Positions 54,837-62,975 of a DNA stretch of 64,000 bases are shown here, piece after piece. Source of the DNA: Streptomyces liangshanensis. Lineage in GTDB: Bacteria > Actinomycetota > Actinomycetes > Streptomycetales > Streptomycetaceae. A program made the translations under genes and the position numbers. Where the stretch lies: positions 5,372,001 through 5,436,000 of the forward strand of contig NZ_CP050177.1 of NCBI RefSeq assembly GCF_011694815.1, written 5' to 3'. Each line of letters starts with the position of its first letter. The stretch's first letter is position 1. The notes beneath the pieces are model-generated. The model was not told the origin of the DNA. It made no database searches and was given only the letters and a program-made list of their open reading frames with translations.

Positions 54837-56048
54837 ATGAACAACATGGCTGTTCCTGATGTGAGCGTCATCGTGGGCGCGTACGAGGCGATGCCTTATC
54901 TCGTCCGCTGCCTGGAATCGGTGGAGAAGCAGACCCTGGGGGCCGGCCGGATCGAGATCGTCGCCGTCGACGACGGCTCGACCGACGGCACAGGGGAGTA
55001 CCTCGAGAAATTCGCCGCCGAGTCCGCCGTTCCCACCAGAGTGGTGCGCCAGGCCAATTCCGGCGGGCCCAGCGGCCCCCGCAATGTGGGCCTTTCCCTG
55101 GCGCGCGGCCGCTATGTGTTCTTCCTCGACGCCGACGACTACTTCGGCGAGGAGGCGTTGGAGCGGATGGTCGCCATGGCCGACCGCGCCGGTACGGACG
55201 TGGTGCTCGGCAAGGTCGAGGGCGTCAACCGCACCGCCCCCTCCTCCATGTGGGGCAGGACCGTCGAGCGGGTCGACCTCTACAACTCGCGCGCCATCTT
55301 CACGCTCAGCGCGCAGAAGCTCTTCCGGCGCGATCTGCTCACCCGGCTGGACCTGACCTTCGACGAGGGCCTGAGGACCGGCGAGGACGCCCTCTTCACC
55401 CTGGAGGCGTTCCTGCGCGGCGCCGGTGTCTCCATCGTCGCCGATCACACCTGCTACTACCTCGTCGGCCGTGACGACGGCAAGCACGTCACCAGGTCCG
55501 GCGGGTACGTGCTGCGGTTCGACTCGGCGCGGGCCCTGATGCGGCTGATCGCCGACCTCGTACCGCCCGGCGTGAAGCGCGACAAGCTGATGGTGCGGCC
55601 GTTCACGATCACCCTGCTCCAGCAGTTCACCCCGCGCCTGCTCAAGGAGTCCGACGACGTCAGGCGCCACAAGATGGAGCTCGCCGCGCCCCTGATGGCC
55701 GAACACTGGACGCCGGGTCTCGCGGCCCGCCTCAAGGTGAACGAGCGGCTGCGCCTGGAATGTGTCGCCCGGGGCCGGCTCGACCTGCTCCTCGACGTCC
55801 TCACCTTCATCAGGGACGGCGCCGCGCCCGAGGTCGTCCGCAAGGGCGGCATGACGTACCTGGCCTTCCCGCACTTCGGCAGCCCCGGGGCGGGTGTGCC
55901 GGACGTGACGTACGAGGTCACCGTGAACGACTGGTCGGGCAAGCGCCGCGTCGAGCCGGCGCGGACCATCCGCAGGCCCGGGCCCCTCGCGCGGTGGGCC
56001 GTCCGGCGTGTACGGGGCAGGGTGCGCGCCCTGACGGCGCGCGGATGA
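54837..56048 (+). CDS. GT2-family glycosyltransferase
   Basis: 403 aa. GT-A domain with VSVIVGAYEAMPYLVRCLESVEKQT, IEIVAVDDGSTDGTGEYL, GPRNVGLSLARGRYVFFLDADDYF (DxD-like), then ALFTLEAFLRG. Likely transfers a sugar onto the wall polymer, using a nucleotide sugar. Similar to the GT domain of the larger protein at 60213. A second start (ATG 54846) has a comparable weak ribosome-binding site. Confidence 0.85.
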   Translation: MNNMAVPDVSVIVGAYEAMPYLVRCLESVEKQTLGAGRIEIVAVDDGSTDGTGEYLEKFAAESAVPTRVVRQANSGGPSGPRNVGLSLARGRYVFFLDADDYFGEEALERMVAMADRAGTDVVLGKVEGVNRTAPSSMWGRTVERVDLYNSRAIFTLSAQKLFRRDLLTRLDLTFDEGLRTGEDALFTLEAFLRGAGVSIVADHTCYYLVGRDDGKHVTRSGGYVLRFDSARALMRLIADLVPPGVKRDKLMVRPFTITLLQQFTPRLLKESDDVRRHKMELAAPLMAEHWTPGLAARLKVNERLRLECVARGRLDLLLDVLTFIRDGAAPEVVRKGGMTYLAFPHFGSPGAGVPDVTYEVTVNDWSGKRRVEPARTIRRPGPLARWAVRRVRGRVRALTARG

Positions 56049-56214
56049 CCAGGGACTCCCGCGTCACCCGGAACGGGGCCGGGAGCGCGTCCGCGGGCCG
56101 GTCCGCAGGTGGCCGCGGAGCGCCCTGACAGGAAACGCTGGGTAAAATCGCGCCTGACGCGTGTCAGCGCGGGCACCAACCGCGAACCAACAAACATCAG
56201 TGAGGTCGGAAAAC

Positions 56215-57282
56215 GTGAAGGCTCTCGTGCTGTCCGGTGGGGCGGGTACCCGTCTGCGCCCCATCACGCACACCTCCGCCAAACAACTGGTACCGGTGGC
56301 GAACAAGCCGGTGCTCTTCTACGGCCTGGAAGCCATCGCGGAAGCGGGCATCACTGAGGTCGGCGTGATCGTCGGCGACACCGCGGACGAGATCCGCGAG
56401 GCGGTCGGCGACGGCTCGCAGTTCGGCATGGAGGTCACCTACCTCCAGCAGGACGCCCCGCTCGGCCTGGCGCACGCGGTGCTGATCGCCCGCGAGTACC
56501 TGGGCGACGACGACTTCGTGATGTACCTGGGCGACAACTTCATCGTCGGCGGCATCTCCGGTCTCGTCGACGGGTTCCGCGCCGAGCGGCCCGACGCGCA
56601 GATCCTGCTGACCCAGGTGCCCAACCCGACCTCCTTCGGTGTGGCCGAACTCGACCTCGGCGGCCGGGTGGTGGCCCTGGAGGAGAAGCCGAAGCAGCCG
56701 AAGAGCGACCTCGCGCTGGTCGGCGTGTACCTCTTCACCCCGGCCATCCACGAGGCCGTACGGTCCATCGACCCCTCCTGGCGCGGCGAGCTGGAGATCA
56801 CCCACGCCATCCAGTGGCTGATCGACCAGAAGCGGGACGTCCGGTCCACCACCATCTCCGGGTACTGGAAGGACACCGGCAACGTCACCGACATGCTGGA
56901 GGTCAACCGGTCGGTGCTGGAGCGGATCGAGCCCCACTGCGACGGCACGGTCGACGAGGCCAGCGAGATCATCGGCCGCGTCAGGATCGAGAAGGGCGCG
57001 AAGGTGACGGGAAGCCGGATCGTCGGCCCCGCGATCATCGGCGCGGACACGGTGGTCAGCGACGCCTACATCGGCCCCTTCACCTCGGTCTCCGAGGAGT
57101 GCACGATCGAGGACAGCGAGATCGAGTACTCCATCATCCTGCGGGGTGCCTCCATCACCGGTGTCCACCGCGTCGAGGCGTCGCTGATCGGCCGCAACGT
57201 CGAGGTCACCCCCGCCCCCCGCCACCCGTCCGCCCACCGCCTTGTCCTCGGCGACCACAGCAAGGTACAGATCTCGTCATGA
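56215..57282 (+). CDS. rmlA: glucose-1-phosphate thymidylyltransferase, long form
   Basis: 355 aa, making dTDP-glucose from glucose 1-phosphate and dTTP, the first step to dTDP-L-rhamnose. Catalytic GGAGTRLRPITHTSAKQLVPVANKPV (about residues 8-33), LGDNFI, and EEKPKQPKSDLALVGVYLF. The C-terminal 80 residues are a left-handed beta-helix (GAKVTGSRIVGPAIIGADTVVS), the long StrD-type form, rather than the short RmlA. GTG 56215; its TGA overlaps the ATG of rmlB by four bases (57279-57282). Confidence 0.95.
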   Translation: MKALVLSGGAGTRLRPITHTSAKQLVPVANKPVLFYGLEAIAEAGITEVGVIVGDTADEIREAVGDGSQFGMEVTYLQQDAPLGLAHAVLIAREYLGDDDFVMYLGDNFIVGGISGLVDGFRAERPDAQILLTQVPNPTSFGVAELDLGGRVVALEEKPKQPKSDLALVGVYLFTPAIHEAVRSIDPSWRGELEITHAIQWLIDQKRDVRSTTISGYWKDTGNVTDMLEVNRSVLERIEPHCDGTVDEASEIIGRVRIEKGAKVTGSRIVGPAIIGADTVVSDAYIGPFTSVSEECTIEDSEIEYSIILRGASITGVHRVEASLIGRNVEVTPAPRHPSAHRLVLGDHSKVQISS

Positions 57283-58289
57283 CAACCTCCGCCACTTCCG
57301 GCCGCCCCACCAGGATCCTGGTGACCGGCGGGGCCGGCTTCATCGGCTCGCACTACGTCCGTACGGTGCTCGGCCCGCAGGGCCCCGGCGACATCGCCGT
57401 CACCGTGCTCGACAAGCTCACCTACGCCGGCAACCCGGCCAACCTCGACGAGGTCCGTGACCACCCCGGGTTCTCCTTCGTCGAGGGTGACATCTGCGAC
57501 CCCCAGCTGGCCGCCAAGCTGATGGCCGAGCACGACCAGGTGGTGCACTTCGCCGCCGAGTCCCACGTCGACCGCTCCATCGACGGCGGCGCCGAGTTCG
57601 TCCGTACGAACGTCGTCGGCACGCACACCCTGATCGACGCGGCCCACCGCGCCGGGGTGAAGACCTTCGTGCACATCTCCACCGACGAGGTCTACGGCTC
57701 GATCGACGAGGGTTCCTGGCCCGAGACCGACCCGCTGGCGCCCAACTCGCCGTACTCGGCCGCGAAGGCGTCCAGCGACCTGATCGCGCTCTCGTACCAC
57801 CGCACCCACGGCCTCGACGTGCGCGTGACCCGCTGCTCCAACAACTACGGGCACCACCACTTCCCCGAGAAGGTCATCCCGCTGTTCATCACGAACCTGC
57901 TGGACGGCAAGAAGGTCCCGCTCTACGGCGACGGCGGCAACGTGCGCGACTGGCTGCACATCGACGACCACGTCCAGGGCATCGAGCTGGTCCGTACGAA
58001 GGGCCGCGCGGGCGAGGTCTACAACATCGGCGGCGGTACGGAACTGTCCAACAAAAAGCTGACCGGGCTGCTGCTGGAGGCGTGCGGGGCGGACTGGGAC
58101 ACCAGCGTCGAGTACGTCACCGACCGCAAGGGCCACGACCGGCGCTACTCCGTCGACTGCACGAAGATCAGCACCGAGCTGGGCTACACGCCCCGCAAGG
58201 ACTTCGCCGCCGGCCTCGCCGAGACCGTGGCCTGGTACCGCGACAACCGCGCGTGGTGGGAGCCCCTCAAGGAGCGTGCTGCCCTGTGA
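57279..58289 (+). CDS. rmlB: dTDP-glucose 4,6-dehydratase
   Basis: 336 aa. Extended SDR: NAD-binding GGAGFIGSHYVR (about residues 17-28), HISTDEVYGSID (catalytic Asp-Glu), and YSAAKASSDL (Y-x-x-x-K). It dehydrates dTDP-glucose to dTDP-4-keto-6-deoxyglucose. The start overlaps the rmlA stop codon and the stop overlaps the rmlD start (GTGA), so rmlABD is translationally coupled. Confidence 0.96.
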   Translation: MTTSATSGRPTRILVTGGAGFIGSHYVRTVLGPQGPGDIAVTVLDKLTYAGNPANLDEVRDHPGFSFVEGDICDPQLAAKLMAEHDQVVHFAAESHVDRSIDGGAEFVRTNVVGTHTLIDAAHRAGVKTFVHISTDEVYGSIDEGSWPETDPLAPNSPYSAAKASSDLIALSYHRTHGLDVRVTRCSNNYGHHHFPEKVIPLFITNLLDGKKVPLYGDGGNVRDWLHIDDHVQGIELVRTKGRAGEVYNIGGGTELSNKKLTGLLLEACGADWDTSVEYVTDRKGHDRRYSVDCTKISTELGYTPRKDFAAGLAETVAWYRDNRAWWEPLKERAAL

Positions 58290-59185
58290 GCCGCTGGCTG
58301 GTCACCGGGGCGGGCGGGATGCTGGGCCAGGACCTGCTGGCCCGGCTCGCGGCGGACGGGGAGGCCGTGACCGGCCTGTCCCGGGCCGCCCTGGACATCA
58401 CCGACCCCGCGTCCGTACGGGCCGCCCTGGACGAGCACCGCCCCGCGGTCGTGGTGAACTGCGCGGCCTGGACGGCGGTGGACGACGCCGAGTCCGCGGA
58501 GGAGGCCGCCCTCGCGGCCAACGGCACCGGCCCCCGGGTCCTCGCCGAGGCCTGCCGGGACTCCGGCGCCCTCCTGCTCCAGGTCTCCACGGACTACGTC
58601 CTCGCGGGCGACGCGGCCTCCCCGTACCCGGAGGACGCCCCGCTGGCGCCGCTCAACGCCTACGGCCGTACGAAGGCCGCCGGCGAGCGCGCCGTGCTGG
58701 AGACGCTCCCGGAGACCGGGTTCGTCGTCCGTACCGCGTGGCTCTACGGCGCCGGCGGCGGCAATTTCATCCGAACAATGATCAAGCTGGAGGGCGTCAA
58801 GGACACCCTCGATGTGGTGAATGACCAGAGGGGTCAGCCCACCTGGTCGGCGGACCTCGCGCGGCTGCTGGCGGACCTCGGCAGGAGCGCCCTGCGGGGG
58901 GAGGCGCCGGCCGGCGTCTACCACGGGACGAACGGGGGCGAAACGACCTGGTTCGGCCTCACGCGGGAGATCTTCCGGCTGCTCGGCGCCGACCCCGCCC
59001 GGGTGCGCCCCACGACCAGCGAGTCCTTCGTCCGGCCCGCGCCCCGGCCCGCCTACAGCGTGCTGGGACACGACCGGTGGAAGGAGGCCGGACTCGCCCC
59101 GCCGCGGGAGTGGCGTGAAGCGCTCGCGGAAGCCTTCCCGGCCTTGCTGGAGAGCGAGCGCGGAGGCGCTGCTACCGGTCGGTAG
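58286..59185 (+). CDS. rmlD: dTDP-4-dehydrorhamnose reductase
   Basis: 299 aa. GAGGMLGQDLLARLA, VVNCAAWTAVDDAE, VSTDYVLAGD, and YGRTKAAGERAV (Y-x-x-x-K) match RmlD, the last step to dTDP-L-rhamnose. GTG 58286 overlaps the rmlB stop codon. The usual RmlC epimerase is not adjacent; it is encoded 3.1 kb downstream at 62285. Confidence 0.94.
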   Translation: MSRWLVTGAGGMLGQDLLARLAADGEAVTGLSRAALDITDPASVRAALDEHRPAVVVNCAAWTAVDDAESAEEAALAANGTGPRVLAEACRDSGALLLQVSTDYVLAGDAASPYPEDAPLAPLNAYGRTKAAGERAVLETLPETGFVVRTAWLYGAGGGNFIRTMIKLEGVKDTLDVVNDQRGQPTWSADLARLLADLGRSALRGEAPAGVYHGTNGGETTWFGLTREIFRLLGADPARVRPTTSESFVRPAPRPAYSVLGHDRWKEAGLAPPREWREALAEAFPALLESERGGAATGR

Positions 59186-59267
59186 CCATTTACGTTCTGT
59201 CCGCTGAGGGACTACCTTCACTCGGAATTAACGACTCCAATGTTTGCTTCTCAGTGAAGGGCCCTCA

Positions 59268-60062
59268 GTGGATCGCCACGGTTTCCTGCGTCAACTGCAC
59301 CGCGTCTACAAACCCCGTACCTACCTGGAGATCGGGGTCAACGACGGTCGCAGCCTGGCTCTCTCCCGCGCTCCCTCCGTAGCGGTCGACCCCGCCTTCA
59401 AGGTGGTCAAGGCGCTCAGCTGCGACGTCCACCTGGTCCGTGCGACCAGCGACGACTTCTTCGCCCGCAAGGACCCCCTGCTGCACCTGCGGCCCCAGCG
59501 CAACCCGTTCCGCGCGCTGGCCCGCAAGGACCCCTTCGCGCTGTTCGGCGGGGACCCCAAGCTCGACCTGTCGTTCATCGACGGCATGCACCTCTTCGAG
59601 TTCGCCCTGCGCGACTTCATGAACGTCGAGCGCCACGCGCGCTGGTCGAGCGTGATCGTCCTCGACGACATGCTGCCCCGCAACATCGACGAGGCGGCCC
59701 GCGACCGCCACACCGACGCCTGGACCGGGGACGTCTACAAGGTCGCCACCGTGCTCCGCCGCTTCCGCCCCGACCTGCTCGTGGTCGAGGTCGACACGCA
59801 GCCGACCGGCGTGGTGCTCGTCTTCGGCGCCGACCCGACCAGCACGGTCCTCAAGGACGCGTACGACAAGATCATCGAGGAGTACGTCGTCCCGGACCCG
59901 CAGGCCGTCCCGGACGAGGTGATCGTCCGCAAGAACGCGATCGCCCCCGAGACCGTCCTCGGCGCGGACTTCTGGCGCGGGCTCACCCGCGCCCGCGACC
60001 TGCGCCGCGGGCGCTCCGCGTTCGGTCCGCTGCGCAAGCAGATCGAGTCCGTCGGCCGCTGA
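59268..60062 (+). CDS. class I SAM methyltransferase (Methyltransf_24-like)
   Basis: 264 aa. RTYLEIGVNDGRSLALSRAPSVAVDPAF (about residues 15-42) is the SAM-binding segment, LDLSFIDGMHLFEFALRDFMN and VIVLDDMLPRNIDEAARDRHT are typical of this family. Such enzymes often methylate sugars in polysaccharide clusters, suggesting O-methylation of the wall polymer, but the acceptor is unknown. GTG 59268 has AAGGG upstream; TTG 59244 is less likely. A hairpin follows. Confidence 0.85.
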   Translation: MDRHGFLRQLHRVYKPRTYLEIGVNDGRSLALSRAPSVAVDPAFKVVKALSCDVHLVRATSDDFFARKDPLLHLRPQRNPFRALARKDPFALFGGDPKLDLSFIDGMHLFEFALRDFMNVERHARWSSVIVLDDMLPRNIDEAARDRHTDAWTGDVYKVATVLRRFRPDLLVVEVDTQPTGVVLVFGADPTSTVLKDAYDKIIEEYVVPDPQAVPDEVIVRKNAIAPETVLGADFWRGLTRARDLRRGRSAFGPLRKQIESVGR

Positions 60063-60067
60063 ACCGC

Positions 60068-60107
60068 CGGCCACCCGGTCCGGTACGACCATCGGGCCGG
60101 GTGGCCG
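60068..60107. terminator. terminator hairpin
   Basis: 11-bp perfect stem (60068-60078 with 60097-60107), 18-nt loop, just after the methyltransferase stop codon. Confidence 0.7.
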
Positions 60108-60212
60108 AGGCTGTGGACAACATGGCCGAGGGGTTACGGCCAGGGGATATTGTGGGTTTCCGATGTCCCGCGACCAGACGCCGGGGCCGACTTCACCAGT
60201 GGGGCTTTCTGC

Positions 60213-62195
60213 ATGTCCGTCAAGGTCAGCGTGGTTATTCCGGTGTACAACCCCGGTCCGTACATCGAGGACTGCATCTCCTCGTTGCTGCGCCAGAGCC
60301 TGCCGGACGACGCGTACGAAGCCATCTTCGTCAACGACGGATCGACGGACGAGACCCCCGCGCGGCTCGACCGGCTCGCCGCCGAGCACCCCCACATGCA
60401 CGTGATCCACCAGGAGCCGTCCGGCTGGTCCGGGAAGCCGCGCAACGTCGGGATCGCCGCGGCACAGGGCGAGTTCGTGATGTTCGTCGACAACGACGAC
60501 TGGCTCGGTGACGAAGCCCTGGAGCGGATGTATGAGTACGGCGTCGCCAACGACGCCGACGTGATCGTCGGCAAGATGGCGGGCAAGGGCCGGCCGGTCC
60601 CGCTCGAACTGTTCCGGGTCAACCGCCCGCGCGCGAGCGTCGACAACGCCCCGCTGATCGACAGCCTGACCCCGCACAAGATGTTCCGGAAGTCCTTCCT
60701 GGACTCCCACGACATCCGGTTCAAGGAAGGCCGGCGCCGGCTGGAGGACCATGTCTTCGTCGCCGAGACCTACTTGCTCGCGTCGAACATCGCGGTGCTG
60801 AGCGACTACCTCTGCTACTACCACGTCAAGCGTGAGGACGCGTCGAACGCCGGCTTCCAGCGCTTCGACCCGGTCGGCTACTTCGCGAACCTGCGCGAGG
60901 CGCTGGACGTCGTCGAGCGCAACACCGAGCCCGGCGCGCTCCGCGACAAGCTCTACCGCCGCTGGCTGCGCAACGAGATGGTCGAGCGGCTGCGCGGGCG
61001 CCGGCTCCTGGCCCTGCCCGAGGACTACCGCCGCGAGCTGTACGACGAGATCCGCAAGGTCGTCGTCGAGCGGATGGGCCCCGGGGTCGCCGCCGGGCTC
61101 GCGCCCACCCAGCAGATCGTCGCCGCGCTGATCGTCGCCGACCGCTTCGCCGACCTGGAGGAGCTGGCCCGGTGGGAGGCGGAGATCAAGCCCACCGCCT
61201 GGCTGGAGTCGCTCGGCTGGGAGGCCGGGGCGCTGCGCATCGGCTTCACCGCCGAGTACGAGGTGAACGGCTCCCCGATCACCTTCCGCACCGAGGACGG
61301 CGAGGACCGCCTCGGCCTGCCCTTCCCCGCGGAGACCGTCGCCGAGATCCGGGAGCTCGGGGCAAGCACGGCCGCCCCGGTGGACCGGGCCAAGGTCGAC
61401 CTCGTCGTACGGGAACGCGCCACGGCCGCCGAGTTCTACCAGCCCGTCGAGCTGACCCGCGAGCGGGTGGCGGAGGACGGGGCCTTCCGGCTCCTCCTGC
61501 ACGCCGAGTCGGTCGTGGACCCCGAGATCGCCGCCAACCGCGCCCCGCTCGGCCCCGGCATCTGGGACATCCACTTCCGGATCAGCGCCTGCGGCTGGAC
61601 GAAGGAAGCCCGGCTGGGAGCCGTCCGCGGGGAGAACGTGGACGCGGCCCGCCAGGGTGCCCTCAGCGGCGCGCCCCGGCGCCTGGTGCTGCCCTACTGG
61701 ACCGAGCCACACGGCAACGTCTCGCTGGACGTCGACCACGCCACCAGCCGCTTCGACCGTGACGTCGCGGACATCACCCCCACCGACGTGACGTACGACG
61801 CGGGCACCCTCGCCGTACCGGTGCGGCTGCACACCGCCGACCCGCAGGACGTGCGGCTGCGCCTGACGGACACGGTCGCCGGCGGGAAGACCGAGACCCC
61901 GGCCACGCTCGTCGCCAAGGGGGACGCGTCGCTCCTCACCGCGGAGCTGCCCGCGCCGCCCACGGGCCGGGCCTGGCGCCTGGAACTGGGGCTGCCGTCC
62001 GCCAAGCGCGGCGCGCCGCGCTGGACGGCCCTGCCCGTCGGCCTGAAGTTCACCGAGGACGGCGCGGCGACGGTCGTCGCGGCGAGCGCGCTGCCGCGCA
62101 AGAAGAAGGCGGCCCCCGCGGCGACGGTGGCTCCTGCCAAGCGGCCCCTGCTGCGGCGGGTGCTCGGCCGGGTCCGCCGCAGCCTGAGCCGATGA
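60213..62195 (+). CDS. GT2-family glycosyltransferase with long C-terminal region
   Basis: 660 aa. Residues 1-230 are a GT-A domain (VSVVIPVYNPGPYIEDCISSLLRQ; AIFVNDGSTDETPARL; FVMFVDNDDWLGDEALE). The remaining 430 residues include helical and beta-rich parts and a Lys/Arg-rich C-terminus (PRKKKAAPAATVAPAKRPLLRRVLGRVRRSLSR) that could bind membrane phospholipid. The layout recalls the TarS/TarP wall-teichoic-acid glycosyltransferases, which carry C-terminal trimerisation domains. ATG 60213 is preferred over the longer frame from 60150. Confidence 0.82.
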   Translation: MSVKVSVVIPVYNPGPYIEDCISSLLRQSLPDDAYEAIFVNDGSTDETPARLDRLAAEHPHMHVIHQEPSGWSGKPRNVGIAAAQGEFVMFVDNDDWLGDEALERMYEYGVANDADVIVGKMAGKGRPVPLELFRVNRPRASVDNAPLIDSLTPHKMFRKSFLDSHDIRFKEGRRRLEDHVFVAETYLLASNIAVLSDYLCYYHVKREDASNAGFQRFDPVGYFANLREALDVVERNTEPGALRDKLYRRWLRNEMVERLRGRRLLALPEDYRRELYDEIRKVVVERMGPGVAAGLAPTQQIVAALIVADRFADLEELARWEAEIKPTAWLESLGWEAGALRIGFTAEYEVNGSPITFRTEDGEDRLGLPFPAETVAEIRELGASTAAPVDRAKVDLVVRERATAAEFYQPVELTRERVAEDGAFRLLLHAESVVDPEIAANRAPLGPGIWDIHFRISACGWTKEARLGAVRGENVDAARQGALSGAPRRLVLPYWTEPHGNVSLDVDHATSRFDRDVADITPTDVTYDAGTLAVPVRLHTADPQDVRLRLTDTVAGGKTETPATLVAKGDASLLTAELPAPPTGRAWRLELGLPSAKRGAPRWTALPVGLKFTEDGAATVVAASALPRKKKAAPAATVAPAKRPLLRRVLGRVRRSLSR

Positions 62196-62284
62196 CGCCG
62201 GCGCCCGCCTCCGACTGACCTTTTCCGTATGCCACTTCCGTACGCCCGTCGGCGCACGGCCACAGCGAGGAATCAGCACACATC

Positions 62285-62893
62285 ATGCGACCCCTGTCGA
62301 TCGAAGGCGCCTGGATCCACGAACCCAAGGTGTTCCCCGACGAGCGCGGCAGCTTCCACGAGTGGTTCCGCGCCGCCGACTTCCGCGAGGCGACCGGCCA
62401 GGACCTCGACCTCGCCCAGGCCAACTACTCGGTCTCCAAGCGGGGGACCCTGCGCGGCATCCACTACGCCGACGTGCCGCCCAGCCAGGCCAAGTACGTC
62501 AAGTGCGTGCGCGGCGCGATCCTGGACGCCGTCGTGGACATCCGGGTCGGCTCGCCCACGTACGGGCAGTCGGAGATCGTCCGGCTCGACGACGAGACCC
62601 ACCACGCCCTCTACCTCTCCGAGGGGCTCGGGCACGCCTTCCTCGCGCTGACCGACGACACGGTCGTCGTCTACCTCTGCTCCGAGGGGTACGCGCCCAC
62701 CCGCGAGCACGGCATCCACCCGCTCGACCCCGCCCTGGCCGTCGAGTGGCCCACCGACATCCCCCCGCTGCTCTCGCCCAAGGACGCCGAGGCGCCCACC
62801 CTGGCCGAGGCCGAGCGGCAGGGCCTGCTGCCCGCGTACGAGGACTGCGTGTCCTTCCGCGGCGAGTTGCGCGCCCGCCGTCTCAGCGGCTGA
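62285..62893 (+). CDS. rmlC: dTDP-4-dehydrorhamnose 3,5-epimerase
   Basis: 202 aa cupin. KVFPDERGSFHEWFRAADF, ANYSVSKRGTLRGIHYADVPPSQAKYV and LSEGLGHAFLALTDDTVVVYLCSEGYAP are diagnostic. It completes the rhamnose set with rmlA, B and D, from which it is separated by a methyltransferase and a glycosyltransferase gene. ATG 62285 lies 89 bp after the preceding gene. Confidence 0.95.
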   Translation: MRPLSIEGAWIHEPKVFPDERGSFHEWFRAADFREATGQDLDLAQANYSVSKRGTLRGIHYADVPPSQAKYVKCVRGAILDAVVDIRVGSPTYGQSEIVRLDDETHHALYLSEGLGHAFLALTDDTVVVYLCSEGYAPTREHGIHPLDPALAVEWPTDIPPLLSPKDAEAPTLAEAERQGLLPAYEDCVSFRGELRARRLSG

Positions 62894-62975
62894 AAAGCCC
62901 CGCCGCCCGCTGCCCGGGTACGCGTACGCTGATCGGCCGGGAGGCGGCCCGACAGTGAGAGCAGAGGCAAGGCAC

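Noticed and set aside
59265..62279. 1004-aa minus-strand open frame
   Set aside because: Antisense shadow of the methyltransferase and glycosyltransferase genes; no recognisable domains and skewed composition.
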